NCBI RefSeq assembly: GCF_018618415.1
Contig: NZ_JACSMA010000004.1
Coordinates: forward strand, 124,001-188,000
Source of the DNA: Exiguobacterium sp. s146
GTDB lineage: Bacteria; Bacillota; Bacilli; Exiguobacteriales; Exiguobacteriaceae
Reading direction: 5' to 3'
DNA: 64,000 nt
Part shown: positions 1 to 7,805 of the stretch, piece by piece
How the letters are laid out: each line of letters starts with the position of its first letter
Numbering within the stretch: position 1 is the stretch's first letter
The notes under the pieces: generated by a model
Told to the model about the DNA's origin: nothing
Databases searched by the model: none
What the model saw: only the letters and a program-made list of their open reading frames with translations
Position numbers and translations under genes: made by a program

Positions 1-704
1 AGCGTATAGTTCATCACCATAATCAACAAGCCGCTGCCGAGATAAAAGACGATCATGACCGGCACGAAGTAACTGACGACGCGGCCGATTGATTTGACAC
101 CGCCCAAAATGACTGCACCTGTGAAAATCATAATCAAGATACCGGAGATATACAACGGCACGTCAAACGTCGTCTTGAGCGCCATCGCCACCGAGTTCGT
201 CTGCACCCCATTCCCGATCCCGAACGCGGCAAGCGAGGCGAATGCCGCGAATGCGACGGCGAGCCAACGTTGATTCAATCCACGTTCTAAATAATACATC
301 GGACCGCCGGCCATTTGCCCGCGCTCATCGGTCACCCGATATTTCACGGCGAGCACGGCTTCGGCGTATTTCGTCGCCATACCGAAGAATCCGGATACCC
401 ACATCCAGACAATCGCCCCCGGTCCCCCGAGCACGACCGCGGTCGCGACCCCGACGATATTCCCCGTACCGACGGTTGCCGCGAGCGCCGTCATGAGCGC
501 TTGAAAGTGGCTGATATCCCCTTTCGATGATTGGTCTTGGTTTTTAGAAAACGCGAGCTTCAATGCATACGGCAACTTCGTGACTTGAAGCCCCCCGAGC
601 CGTACCGTCAAGTAGATGCCTGTCCCCACAAGCAAAATCAATAATGGTGGTCCCCACACAAAGTTCGAAATCGTACCGATGAGTTCACTGAACGATTGAC
701 TCAT
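1..704 (-). CDS. Sodium:alanine symporter family protein (AGCS), 3' end outside the window
   Basis: The protein runs off the left edge, so only the N-terminal ~234 residues are visible. It begins MSQSFSELIGTISNFVWGPP and shows repeated hydrophobic helices. The family signature is present: a glycine-rich stretch around TALAATVGTGNIVGVATAVV and the later GGPMYYLERGL. AGCS proteins are inner-membrane carriers that take up alanine or glycine with sodium. The start at 702-704 follows a GGAAGGGGA ribosome site. A possible -35 (TTGACA) lies about 60 bases upstream, but the -10 is poor. It is transcribed alone as far as can be seen, away from yidD. The family is clear; the substrate is inferred from the family. 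Confidence 0.9.
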   Translation of the reverse strand, partial: MSQSFSELIGTISNFVWGPPLLILLVGTGIYLTVRLGGLQVTKLPYALKLAFSKNQDQSSKGDISHFQALMTALAATVGTGNIVGVATAVVLGGPGAIVWMWVSGFFGMATKYAEAVLAVKYRVTDERGQMAGGPMYYLERGLNQRWLAVAFAAFASLAAFGIGNGVQTNSVAMALKTTFDVPLYISGILIMIFTGAVILGGVKSIGRVVSYFVPVMIVFYLGSGLLIMVMNYT

Positions 705-833
705 ATTGAATTCCCCTTCCCCTTATGTAATCGTACATCTCTATTTTTTCAGAATACTTAGAAGATTGTCAAAAGTATTGTAATAAAACAACGATGTGAT
801 TTTGAAGCTGTATCTCAAACAGCGAGCCGCCAC

Positions 834-1109
834 TTAGACGTCTCGCTGAGAAAGGGGTTTTTCGGGTTGTAAAGGGGCGCGCCAATCAAATTCATCCGGC
901 ACGTAGTCGAGTCCGCCCGAATGAAACGGTTGACATCGCAATAGACGGCGTGTCGTCAAATATCCGCCTTTGAGCGCACCATGCTTTTCAATCGCCTCGA
1001 TTCCATAATGGGAACACGTCGGATAAAAGCGGCAAGTCGGTGGTTTCAACGGTGAGATGAACCGTTGATACCCTTGAATCCCCCGCACTAACACTCGTTT
1101 CACGTTCAT
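834..1109 (-). CDS. yidD: Membrane protein insertion efficiency factor YidD
   Basis: Small 91-residue protein of the YidD (UPF0161) family, which associates with the inner membrane and helps the YidC insertase. The family pattern is clear: [31 protein letters not shown] with three conserved cysteines, then a second conserved block [16 protein letters not shown] chose the start at 1107-1109 (MNVKRVL), preceded by CTGGAGG only 2 bases away, because the longer in-frame versions have no ribosome site and extra non-conserved residues. The gene stands alone, divergent from proC. About 200 bases lie between the two starts; I see no convincing promoter or RNA structure there. Confidence 0.93.
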   Translation of the reverse strand: MNVKRVLVRGIQGYQRFISPLKPPTCRFYPTCSHYGIEAIEKHGALKGGYLTTRRLLRCQPFHSGGLDYVPDEFDWRAPLQPEKPLSQRDV

Positions 1110-1307
1110 CGCCTCCAGTTTGATTACAGCCATAATAGCTCGAAGTGGCGAGCTTGTCATCTATGACGTATGCGACGATTGAATGACAAACCGGCCATCT
1201 TTTTTTCCTTTGTTTTACAATTTGAGCACGATGGGCGCTATTTCCCGCATCATTTGTTATGATAAGCAACATGTATACGACCGAATCTATATGAAGAGGT
1301 GACGAGA

Positions 1308-2090
1308 ATGAATATTTTAATGGTAGGTGCAGGATCGATGAGTGAGTCACTCGTACGCGGATGGCTCGCCTCAGGTGTGTCGCCTGAACACATCACGATG
1401 ACGAACCGGAGTGACCGGGCCCGTTTGACCGAGCTGCAAACCGAGCTTGGCGTGCAGATCGTCGACGAAGAGGATGTCAACGCGTATGACATCGTCGTCC
1501 TCGCGATGCAACCGGACGGGGTCATTCCTTACGTGCAATCGAAAACGTGGAGCACCCCGCTCCTCGTCTCCGTCGCAGCCCACATCGAGCCGAGCGAGCT
1601 TGAGGAGGCGTCAGGTCTTCCAGCCGTCTGCGCGATGCCGAACACCCCGGTCGCTCATCGGAGCGGAATGACCGGACTGTGGTTCGGCCCTGAGACGGAT
1701 GATGTCGTTCGCGAGACCGCGACGGCGCTGTTTGAACGCGTCGGACGCACGGCCGTGACGGATGCGAAGACGATGTCCGCCTTCATGGCTGCCGCTGGAT
1801 GCAGCCCCGCTTTCTTTTATGAAATCGTCGGCTCGATGACACCCGTCTTGACCGATGCCGGTTTCGATGAAGCGACGGCGCGCCAAATCGTCGCACAGGC
1901 GATGAAAGGTTCGGCCGAGCTGTTGCTTCACGAGACACGGCCGACAAACGACTTGATTGCGGACGTGGCTGCCCCGAACGGTCCGACCGACCGAGGTGTC
2001 GGTGTGCTCCGCTCACGCGATTTAGCGGACGTCATGGCGTCGGCCCTACGCGAAAGTGCGAAAGAAGACGTCGAACAACCGAAGAACTAA
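1308..2090 (+). CDS. proC: Pyrroline-5-carboxylate reductase
   Basis: 260-residue cytoplasmic enzyme that reduces 1-pyrroline-5-carboxylate to proline with NAD(P)H, the last step of proline synthesis. The N-terminal Rossmann fold opens with MNILMVGAGSMSESLVRGW, and the MPNTPVAHRSGM block is the family signature near residue 114. The C-terminal helical domain (AGCSPAFFYEIV, then APNGPTDRGV) binds substrate and forms the dimer. The ATG at 1308 follows GAGG by 8 bases; the upstream in-frame GTG at 1299 overlaps that ribosome site and is rejected. Bacillales usually carry several paralogues (proG, proH, proI, comER), so the exact orthologue is uncertain. A bidirectional terminator follows. Confidence 0.93.
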   Translation: MNILMVGAGSMSESLVRGWLASGVSPEHITMTNRSDRARLTELQTELGVQIVDEEDVNAYDIVVLAMQPDGVIPYVQSKTWSTPLLVSVAAHIEPSELEEASGLPAVCAMPNTPVAHRSGMTGLWFGPETDDVVRETATALFERVGRTAVTDAKTMSAFMAAAGCSPAFFYEIVGSMTPVLTDAGFDEATARQIVAQAMKGSAELLLHETRPTNDLIADVAAPNGPTDRGVGVLRSRDLADVMASALRESAKEDVEQPKN

Positions 2091-2095
2091 AAAAA

Positions 2096-2129
2096 TCCGA
2101 GACATGCATCGCATGTCTCGGATTTTTTT
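2096..2129. terminator. Bidirectional terminator between proC and the DUF554 gene
   Basis: A perfect 12-bp stem (2096-2107 with 2111-2122) with a 3-base loop is flanked by A5-6 on the left and T7 on the right. It can serve both convergent genes. Confidence 0.9.
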
Positions 2130-2131
2130 GA

Positions 2132-2833
2132 TTAGACGATATGTAAGATGGAGACGATGACCGCGACCATCAAGATGCCCGGCAATAAGTTCGCGACGCG
2201 AATACGCGTGATGCCGACCAAGTTCAACCCGATCGCGACAATCATGACACCACCAGTCGCTGTCATCTCCAAAATGAAATCATCCATGAGCGACTCGGGG
2301 ATGAACTTCATGATTTGGATGGCGAGCAAGGCGATAGCGCCCTGGTAAAGCAGGACTGGCACGGCCGAGAACATGACGCCGATGCCGAGCGTCGAGCTGA
2401 GCACGAGTGCCGTGAAGCCATCAATCAACCCTTTCGTGTAGAGCACGTCATGATCTCCGCGCAATCCGCTATCGAGCGCGCCGATGACGGCCATCGCCCC
2501 GATGACGAAGATGAGCGTCGCCGTGATGAACCCTTCGGCGATACTCGACTTACTTTTGCCGCCGAGCCGGCGTTCCAACTGATAGCCGACCTCGTTCAAC
2601 TTCTCATCGAGCTTCCACCATTCCCCGAGCGCGGCCCCGATGACGAGACTGCCGATGACGATTAAAAAGTTCTCACTCTTCATCCCCATCTGAACACCGA
2701 GCAAGACGACGGCGAGACCGATGGCTGCGGTGACCGTCTCTTTCATTCGTTCGGGGATGCGGTGGAACAAGAGTCCAAGTAATGTGCCAATCACGATCAA
2801 CGCCGCGTTGACGATTGTTCCGGCTAAGACCAT
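2132..2833 (-). CDS. DUF554 family membrane protein
   Basis: 233-residue protein with about seven hydrophobic segments, matching the DUF554 (YdfK/YqgA-like) family. The recognisable features are an N-terminal MVLAGTIVNAALIVIGTLLG helix, a GAALGEWWKLDEKLN loop and the pattern FITATLIFVIGAMAVIGALDSGLRGDHDVLYTKGLIDG. No biochemical role is firmly established for the family; an inner-membrane transporter-like function is a guess. The ATG at 2831-2833 has an imperfect purine-rich ribosome site. It is monocistronic, ending at the shared terminator with proC. Confidence 0.85.
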   Translation of the reverse strand: MVLAGTIVNAALIVIGTLLGLLFHRIPERMKETVTAAIGLAVVLLGVQMGMKSENFLIVIGSLVIGAALGEWWKLDEKLNEVGYQLERRLGGKSKSSIAEGFITATLIFVIGAMAVIGALDSGLRGDHDVLYTKGLIDGFTALVLSSTLGIGVMFSAVPVLLYQGAIALLAIQIMKFIPESLMDDFILEMTATGGVMIVAIGLNLVGITRIRVANLLPGILMVAVIVSILHIV

Positions 2834-2910
2834 TGGATGATTCCCCGTTTCTGTATGTATTGAGAGGAATATACCAACTGTTTATGTAGACTGTCAATTG
2901 AAAGAAAAAC

Positions 2911-2940
2911 AAAAAAAAGCCACTTCTCGCAAGAAGTGGC
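2911..2940 (-). terminator. Terminator of tRNA-Val transcript
   Basis: A 9-bp stem (2919-2927 with 2932-2940) is followed on the minus strand by eight T (2918-2911). A second 8-bp hairpin (2947-2954 with 2963-2970) lies between the tRNA 3' end and this terminator. Confidence 0.88.
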
Positions 2941-2991
2941 GTCGCGGAAACCCACGTTCCTATGGGTTTCGCATCGGGTTTGGCACCCAAG

Positions 2992-3064
2992 TGATTCTGA
3001 CTGGGCTCGAACCAGCGACCTCTACCCTGTCAAGGTAGCGCTCTCCCAGCTGAGCTACAGAATC
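2992..3064 (-). tRNA. tRNA-Val (anticodon GAC), CCA not encoded
   Basis: The 73-base cloverleaf folds without mismatch except one G-T pair at the foot of the T stem. The acceptor GATTCTG pairs with CAGAATC, the D stem is GCTC/GAGC, and the anticodon arm is CTACC-TTGACAG-GGTAG, so the anticodon is GAC. The T arm is GCTGG-TTCGAGC-CCAGT and the discriminator base is A. The next bases are CTT, so CCA must be added by nucleotidyltransferase. The gene is alone, with its own promoter and terminator, which is unlike the large rRNA-linked tRNA clusters typical of Bacillales. Confidence 0.95.
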
Positions 3065-3093
3065 AGGTCGTGTCCTCTCTTAAGGACACTATT

Positions 3094-3122
3094 AATATAT
3101 CAAGAAACTAATGCCTTGGCAA
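3094..3122 (-). promoter_or_regulatory. Sigma-A promoter of tRNA-Val
   Basis: On the minus strand -35 TTGCCA (3122-3117), a 17-base spacer and -10 TATATT (3099-3094). The expected start, near 3087, is about 23 bases before the mature tRNA. Confidence 0.75.
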
Positions 3123-3150
3123 CTGTTTTTTAAAACTTTTTTTAGTTTTT

Positions 3151-3708
3151 TTAGCGCGTCATTTCTTCCCGTTTCATATGGCGGCACAACCGCTCTAAAT
3201 CACCGGCATATACCGAGACGAGCATACCTTGATATTCGGTGTCCCGGTCCCAATGCAGCCCGTTCGCTTTCGCGACCCGCTGCGACGGAACGTTGTCCGG
3301 ATGAATCAAGGAGATGATGTCCTTCTCCCCGGTTTCAAACGCGTAACGCATGAGACGGGCCGCCGCCTCGCGCCCATAGCCCATGTGCCAATGTTTCGGC
3401 GCCAACCAATATCCGACTTCAAGTTCAATCGTGCCATCGAGTTCATGCAGCAACGTACCGGCATGTCCGATCGGCTCATCACTCTCATGCGTCATCAATT
3501 TGAGCAATCCGGTTTGTCGACCCGTCTGATAGCGGGCCAACTGTCGCTCGAACCATTCAATCGTCTGCTCGTCCGTATATGGTTTCCCATCCTGGCTGAT
3601 GAAACGCATCACCCGCGGATCTTGGAGTAACGATTTCACGAAATAAAAATCGGCGATCGTGTAAGGCTCAAGTCGCAGACGTTCGGATTGCAGTTTGACA
3701 AGATTCAT
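3151..3708 (-). CDS. GNAT family N-acetyltransferase (RimJ/RimL type)
   Basis: 185-residue acetyl-CoA-dependent acyltransferase. The opening MNLVKLQSERLRLEPYTIADF and the later MGYGREAAARLMRYAFE (acetyl-CoA pyrophosphate loop) followed by IHPDNVPSQRVAKANG are typical of the RimJ/RimL branch (Acetyltransf_3), whose members modify protein N-termini or small amines. The substrate cannot be told from sequence. The gene lies between tRNA-Val and the SMR operon and appears monocistronic. No strong terminator is seen after it, only an A/T-rich stretch. Confidence 0.85.
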   Translation of the reverse strand: MNLVKLQSERLRLEPYTIADFYFVKSLLQDPRVMRFISQDGKPYTDEQTIEWFERQLARYQTGRQTGLLKLMTHESDEPIGHAGTLLHELDGTIELEVGYWLAPKHWHMGYGREAAARLMRYAFETGEKDIISLIHPDNVPSQRVAKANGLHWDRDTEYQGMLVSVYAGDLERLCRHMKREEMTR

Positions 3709-3775
3709 CGTCCCCGCCCCTTTCGTTCACAGTCTGAACTATTCAATTCCCGTTTTTATTCCGATTCAATCCTGA

Positions 3776-4090
3776 TTAGGCGACAACTTTTAGTCCGATG
3801 ACGCTCCCGATAATGAGCAACAGGAAGAAGATGCGCCAACGGTCCCGCGATTCGTTCAAATACAACATCCCGAGCACAACACCACCGGCCGCACCGATTC
3901 CGACCCAAATCGAATAAGCCAGCCCGAGCGGGAGCGTCTCAAGGGAGCGCGATAATAAATAAAAACTTAAGGCAAACGTTCCGACAGATAGTGCAGACCA
4001 CTTAAAAATCTGATAACCTTTCGATTTTCCCATCCAAAAGACAGCCATCATCTCGGCAAGACCTGCACCAATCAAAAACACCCAACTCAT
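3776..4090 (-). CDS. Small multidrug resistance (SMR) efflux subunit, second of a pair
   Basis: 104-residue four-helix inner-membrane protein. The sequence LETLPLGLAYSIWVGIGAAGGVVLG carries the SMR helix-3 signature, and the ending RIFFLLLIIGSVIGLKVVA is very like YkkD of Bacillus subtilis. The conserved membrane glutamate is in helix 1 (AGLAEMMAV). Its ATG overlaps the stop of the upstream SMR gene (ATGA), so the two are translationally coupled and probably form a heterodimer. Such pairs export guanidinium or quaternary cations by proton exchange. The substrate here is not known. Confidence 0.9.
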   Translation of the reverse strand: MSWVFLIGAGLAEMMAVFWMGKSKGYQIFKWSALSVGTFALSFYLLSRSLETLPLGLAYSIWVGIGAAGGVVLGMLYLNESRDRWRIFFLLLIIGSVIGLKVVA

Positions 4091-4431
4091 GCTGATTCCC
4101 CTCCCGTCACTTGTTTCAGTCCAATCACGCCGATGAGGAGCGTCGCGATAAAGACGAGCTTCATCCCGGTCAGCGTCTCATCAAACAAGACGGCGCCGAC
4201 GATGACCGTTCCGACGGCACCAATCCCGGTGAATACGGCATAGCCGGTTCCGGCCGGCAAGACACGAAACGCCAGTGCCAACAGTCCAAAGCTTATAATC
4301 AACAACACAATGGTGACCACGGTCGGTCCGAGCAGCGTGAATCCGTTTGACAGTTTCATCGTCGTCGCCCAGATAATCTCGAGCAATCCGGCGAAAATGA
4401 GCCAAACCCAGGCCATTTGATCTCGTTTCAT
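4087..4431 (-). CDS. SMR efflux subunit, first of a pair
   Basis: 114-residue partner of the downstream SMR protein. Helix 1 holds the conserved glutamate (AGLLEIIWATTMKLSNGFT), and helix 3 reads LPAGTGYAVFTGIGAVGTV, which resembles the YkkC/SugE (Gdx) branch more than the EmrE branch. The ATG at 4431 gives an ATGA overlap with the TetR gene; an ATG six bases earlier (4437) is also in frame and nearer the AAAGGAG ribosome site. The order tetR-SMR-SMR resembles yvdT-yvdS-yvdR of B. subtilis as I recall it. No guanidine riboswitch precedes it; control is by the TetR protein. Confidence 0.9.
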   Translation of the reverse strand: MKRDQMAWVWLIFAGLLEIIWATTMKLSNGFTLLGPTVVTIVLLIISFGLLALAFRVLPAGTGYAVFTGIGAVGTVIVGAVLFDETLTGMKLVFIATLLIGVIGLKQVTGGESA

Positions 4432-5006
4432 GTCCATCCGACTCCTTTCTTAAAGATTGTGAAGGCGGCCCGTTGCCGCTTGACGCGATTCGTCTCGAGC
4501 GTGAAGAGCGAGATGAGCGCGCCGTCGAGAAAACAATAGTAGGCATCATAGACGTCCTCGAGCGATTGCTCCGGTAACGCCCCCTGCTCCATCGCCAATC
4601 GAAACTGTTCTCTCTCAAACGCTTGCAATTCCGTTTCGACCGACCCGAGCGTCGTCTCGATGAACGATCGCAATTCAGGCGGCGGGACGAGCAACATCCG
4701 CTTCGTCAGCATCCACGTCTCCTCTTCTTCAAAGAAGCGAATCAACGTCTCGACGATGGCCTCAATCCGTTCGAGCGGTGCCGCATTTGCAGTCGCGTCC
4801 CGCGCTTCTCGCCAGACGCCATCATAACGATTCGCCATATCCTCGACGACGTGCTTGAACAGTTGCTCCTTTCCGTCGATATGCGCGTACAATGACGCTT
4901 TTTTGATGCCGACATCTTCGGCGAGCGCCGCAAGCGATAACCCTTCGTAACCTTCGAGCGCAAAGCGCCGCCGCGCCGCGAGTTCAATTCGTTGTTTCGT
5001 ATTCAC
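4428..5006 (-). CDS. TetR family repressor of the SMR operon
   Basis: 192-residue regulator. An N-terminal TetR helix-turn-helix is clear (RIELAARRRFALEGYEGLSLAALAEDVGIKKASLYAHIDGKEQLF, about residues 5-50), followed by a helical ligand-binding domain. I chose the GTG at 5004-5006 because AAGGGGA sits 9 bases before it and the protein then begins as TetR proteins do. A longer ATG-started form (from 5078) would cover the promoter and operator. It is first in the tetR-SMR-SMR operon and most likely represses it, releasing DNA when it binds a cationic drug or a similar compound. Confidence 0.9.
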   Translation of the reverse strand: MNTKQRIELAARRRFALEGYEGLSLAALAEDVGIKKASLYAHIDGKEQLFKHVVEDMANRYDGVWREARDATANAAPLERIEAIVETLIRFFEEEETWMLTKRMLLVPPPELRSFIETTLGSVETELQAFEREQFRLAMEQGALPEQSLEDVYDAYYCFLDGALISLFTLETNRVKRQRAAFTIFKKGVGWT

Positions 5007-5034
5007 GGATAATCGTCCCCTTTCTTCTCCCATC

Positions 5035-5063
5035 ACTTTACCTAACGAACGGTAGGTAGTCAA
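5035..5063 (-). promoter_or_regulatory. Promoter and TetR operator of the SMR operon
   Basis: On the minus strand -35 TTGACT (5063-5058), 17-base spacer, -10 TAAAGT (5040-5035). The spacer is filled by an inverted repeat at 5039-5058 with TACCTA/TAGGTA arms. This is the classic layout for a TetR repressor blocking RNA polymerase and for autoregulation. Confidence 0.75.
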
Positions 5064-5133
5064 GTGTCGCGATTGCATTCTTCGGTTACACCCGGCAAAC
5101 TAAAACCAGTTGACTGTGAAAGGAGCGCTTAAC

Positions 5134-5916
5134 ATGCTTGAGCAATTCAGCTTTACTTTACCGACGGAGACCATACGGGGCCGGAAACGAATCGTTCGTG
5201 TCTACCGTCCCGACTTCGTGTCGGCTGATGAACAGATCCCGGTACTCTATATGCACGACGGGCAAAACGTGTTCGATGGTCAGACGGCCACGATCGGGGA
5301 AGGCTGGTCCATCAACCGCCACATCGAAGACTTGCAACTCCCGCTCATGGTCGTCGCCATCGCGAGCGCCCCGGACTGGCTCGACCGCTACGACGAGTAC
5401 TCGTTTTATGAAGACGAGATGCTGTATCGCCGAATCGGGCCGGAACTGGCTAAGACACGGCCCACGCTTGGCGGGAGAGGTCGGGCTTATGCCGATTGGC
5501 TCATGCGCGAGTTGAAACTGTGGATTGATGAGCGCTATGCGACCGACAAGGACGACGTCGGCGTGATGGGCAGCTCGATGGGCGGGGTCATCTCGCTCTA
5601 TATGATGACGGCCTATCCGTCCATCCGGCGCGTCGGCTCGCTCTCGACGGCCGCTTGGGCCAATCTCGACTCACTCATCCGGGAAGTGAGGCAAGCCGAT
5701 GTGACGGCCCGCCTCTATATGGACATCGGGACGAATGAAACGAGCGGACCGATCACGCCCGAGGATTACTTGTATACGAATGCGAAACTCGTCGAGACAA
5801 TCGCCCGGAAAGGCCTCGCTTTCCGCTACGAGGTCGAGCCTGGTGCCGTCCATAATGAGATCGCGTGGCGGCGACGGCTACCGAACGCCCTCGCTTTCCT
5901 CTATGAATTGACATGA
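5134..5916 (+). CDS. Alpha/beta-hydrolase, putative esterase (Fes/IroE-like family)
   Basis: 260-residue cytoplasmic protein of the putative esterase family (PF00756 type). It shows the oxyanion region VLYMHDGQNVFDG, the nucleophile elbow GVMGSSMGGVISL (Ser near residue 150), and a late histidine in PGAVHNEIAWRRRL. Family members hydrolyse esters or S-formylglutathione-like thioesters; the substrate here is unknown. The start at 5134 follows AAAGGAG by 9 bases; an upstream in-frame ATG at 5110 has no ribosome site. It is divergent from tetR but its own promoter is not obvious. Confidence 0.87.
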   Translation: MLEQFSFTLPTETIRGRKRIVRVYRPDFVSADEQIPVLYMHDGQNVFDGQTATIGEGWSINRHIEDLQLPLMVVAIASAPDWLDRYDEYSFYEDEMLYRRIGPELAKTRPTLGGRGRAYADWLMRELKLWIDERYATDKDDVGVMGSSMGGVISLYMMTAYPSIRRVGSLSTAAWANLDSLIREVRQADVTARLYMDIGTNETSGPITPEDYLYTNAKLVETIARKGLAFRYEVEPGAVHNEIAWRRRLPNALAFLYELT

Positions 5917-5952
5917 AAAAAGAGACGAATTCCGCGATGGAATTCGTCTCTT
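5914..5952 (-). terminator. Terminator of the aminopeptidase gene
   Basis: A 14-bp stem (5920-5933 with 5939-5952), 5-base loop, followed on the minus strand by a run of T. On the plus strand the tail is weaker, so it serves the esterase less well. Confidence 0.85.
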
Positions 5953-5958
5953 GCTGAA

Positions 5959-7197
5959 TTAGATGACCCAGTTCCCGTCACGCATGATGGCTTCGCGTGA
6001 TCCGTCTTCGAGTTCGCCGTCGATGTTCATCTCGGCCGAGCCGATCATGAAGTCGACGTGTGTCATCGAGTCGTTCGCCCCGTTCTCGGCGAGCTCTTCG
6101 GCTGACATTTGCGGTCCGCCTTCGAGACATGTCGAGTAGGCGCGTCCGAGCGCCAAATGGCACGATGCGTTCTCGTCGAACAACGTGTTGTAGAAGAGGA
6201 GACCCGAGTTCGAGATCGGCGAATCGTCCGGCACGAGTGCGACCTCACCGATGCGACGCGCTCCTTCGTCAAGGTTCAACAGCTCATCGAGCGCCTGTTG
6301 GCCTTGCTTCGCTTCCGCCTTCACGACTTTCCCGCCTTCGAACCAGAGCGTGAACCCATCGATCAAGTTCCCGCTATAGCTGAGTGGTTTCGTGCTCGAC
6401 ACGTGTCCTTCGACCGAATCTTTATCGGCGAGCGTGAACACTTCTTCGGTCGGCATGTTGGCGATGAAATCGACACCGTCGATGTTCGGTCCGCCACCGC
6501 CGAGGAAGACGTGCTTTTTCGGCAAGCCGATCGTCAATTCCGTGCCCGGTGCCTTATAGTGGAGCTTTGCATACTTCTTGTTCGTGAGTAATGTCGCCCG
6601 TTCACGGAGTGATGAATCGTGCGCATCCCATGCCGCGACGACATCCGGTTGGTCCATGCGCGTCGCTTCGAAAATCGCTTTCCAAAGGGCAGGTACCGCG
6701 TCTTCACGGTCTGGGAAGACTTTCTTCGCCCACGCCTCTGAAGCGCCAGCCACGATTGACCAGCTGACGTTATCGCTCATGACGTACTTGCGCCATTTGG
6801 CGAGCGCCACGCCGGCAGCCCGGTTCGAGTCCGCGATGCGTGACGACTCAACGCCGTTCAGCGCGTCCGGGTCGTCGCTGACGATTGATAGGAAGGCTGT
6901 CTTCTCTTCGGCCAACTGTTCAAAGCGTGCCTTGAGCCATTCCGGATATTCCTTGAAGGCATCCGCCGGGGCGTTGAAGTAACGGACTTTCGTCGTCTCT
7001 TCGTCACTCCAGTTGACATACACTTGTTTCGCGCCAGCCGCGTAAGCTACTTTCACGATTTGACGGACGAGCGGTGCTTGGCTAATATCAGCTCGAACTT
7101 CGAGCTGTTGGCCCGGCTGAATGTTGACGCCTTTTTTGACGGCAAGCTCAGCGTAGCGGGCGAATTCTGCCTCGGTGGGCATGGTTACAGTAGACAT
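5959..7197 (-). CDS. M29 family aminopeptidase (AmpS/PepS-like)
   Basis: 412-residue metallo-aminopeptidase that removes N-terminal residues from peptides in the cytoplasm. The M29 ligand motifs are all visible in the C-terminal half: GEVALV (Glu), ASCHLALGRAY (His, Tyr) and MTHVDFMIGS (His, Asp). The start at 7195-7197 (MSTVTMPTEAEF) follows GGAGGAA by 7 bases; a further 83 in-frame codons upstream lack a ribosome site and conserved content. Monocistronic with a strong terminator. Confidence 0.92.
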   Translation of the reverse strand: MSTVTMPTEAEFARYAELAVKKGVNIQPGQQLEVRADISQAPLVRQIVKVAYAAGAKQVYVNWSDEETTKVRYFNAPADAFKEYPEWLKARFEQLAEEKTAFLSIVSDDPDALNGVESSRIADSNRAAGVALAKWRKYVMSDNVSWSIVAGASEAWAKKVFPDREDAVPALWKAIFEATRMDQPDVVAAWDAHDSSLRERATLLTNKKYAKLHYKAPGTELTIGLPKKHVFLGGGGPNIDGVDFIANMPTEEVFTLADKDSVEGHVSSTKPLSYSGNLIDGFTLWFEGGKVVKAEAKQGQQALDELLNLDEGARRIGEVALVPDDSPISNSGLLFYNTLFDENASCHLALGRAYSTCLEGGPQMSAEELAENGANDSMTHVDFMIGSAEMNIDGELEDGSREAIMRDGNWVI

Positions 7198-7310
7198 ATG
7201 TACAGTTCCTCCTTTTTCACTTATTTCTATTTTCTTAAATTTTCGGAAAAGTTGCAACCAAATCGCAAAAACGGGCATATTAGTAGATGAAGACAGAAGG
7301 AGGAATTTAC

Positions 7311-7718
7311 ATGTCAGATTGGAAAACGACGTACACACACTTTTTGACGAGCGCGACCGAGGACTATACCGATCAAGAAAAATTGGGTGACCTCTTGGTA
7401 CAAGGCGAGCTCGCTCTCGCCAAAGTGACGGTCGACGTCGCGTCAAGCGAGATTAGCAATATCGAACGGGAAGAAGAGTTGACGCTCTACTTCCAAATGA
7501 AACAATTGCTCAACATGTTGCGGGCCGTCTATAACGATCAGTTCGAGATGCAGCCGGACAAACAACACGCTCTTGTCGCTGCGATTCTCTATTTCGTGTC
7601 ACCCTTCGACGCGATTCCGGACGACGCGCCGCTCGGCTTATTCGACGACGCCCAAGTCATCGATTACGTGCACGAACAGCTCGCGAGCGATATCGACCGT
7701 TTTCATAACGAATTGTAA
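7311..7718 (+). CDS. DUF1232 (YkvA-like) protein
   Basis: 135-residue protein. The C-terminal ~50 residues carry the DUF1232 pattern ALVAAILYFVSPFDAIPDDAPLGLFDDAQVIDYV, a short hydrophobic hairpin followed by an acidic helix. The N-terminal part is polar and helical and I do not recognise it. Proteins with this domain are thought to be membrane-associated, but their role is not established. Start at 7311 with a strong GAAGGAGGA. It is divergent from the aminopeptidase; the 113-base gap holds no convincing sigma-A pair. Confidence 0.8.
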   Translation: MSDWKTTYTHFLTSATEDYTDQEKLGDLLVQGELALAKVTVDVASSEISNIEREEELTLYFQMKQLLNMLRAVYNDQFEMQPDKQHALVAAILYFVSPFDAIPDDAPLGLFDDAQVIDYVHEQLASDIDRFHNEL

Positions 7719-7805
7719 TCGGTCAACGCTTGAAATTCCGACATCGTCGGAGTACGCTTGAGTGAGTTTAAGTCAAAGGGGGCGTATGGCACCTAGCCAT
7801 CATCT

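Noticed and set aside
2673-2990. Minus-strand frame between tRNA-Val and the DUF554 gene
   Set aside because: It runs through a terminator and overlaps the start of the DUF554 gene in another frame; no ribosome site and no family resemblance.
3730-5133. Guanidine (ykkC) riboswitch before the SMR pair
   Set aside because: The SMR genes overlap the TetR gene directly, leaving no leader, and the region before tetR holds a promoter and palindrome, not an aptamer.
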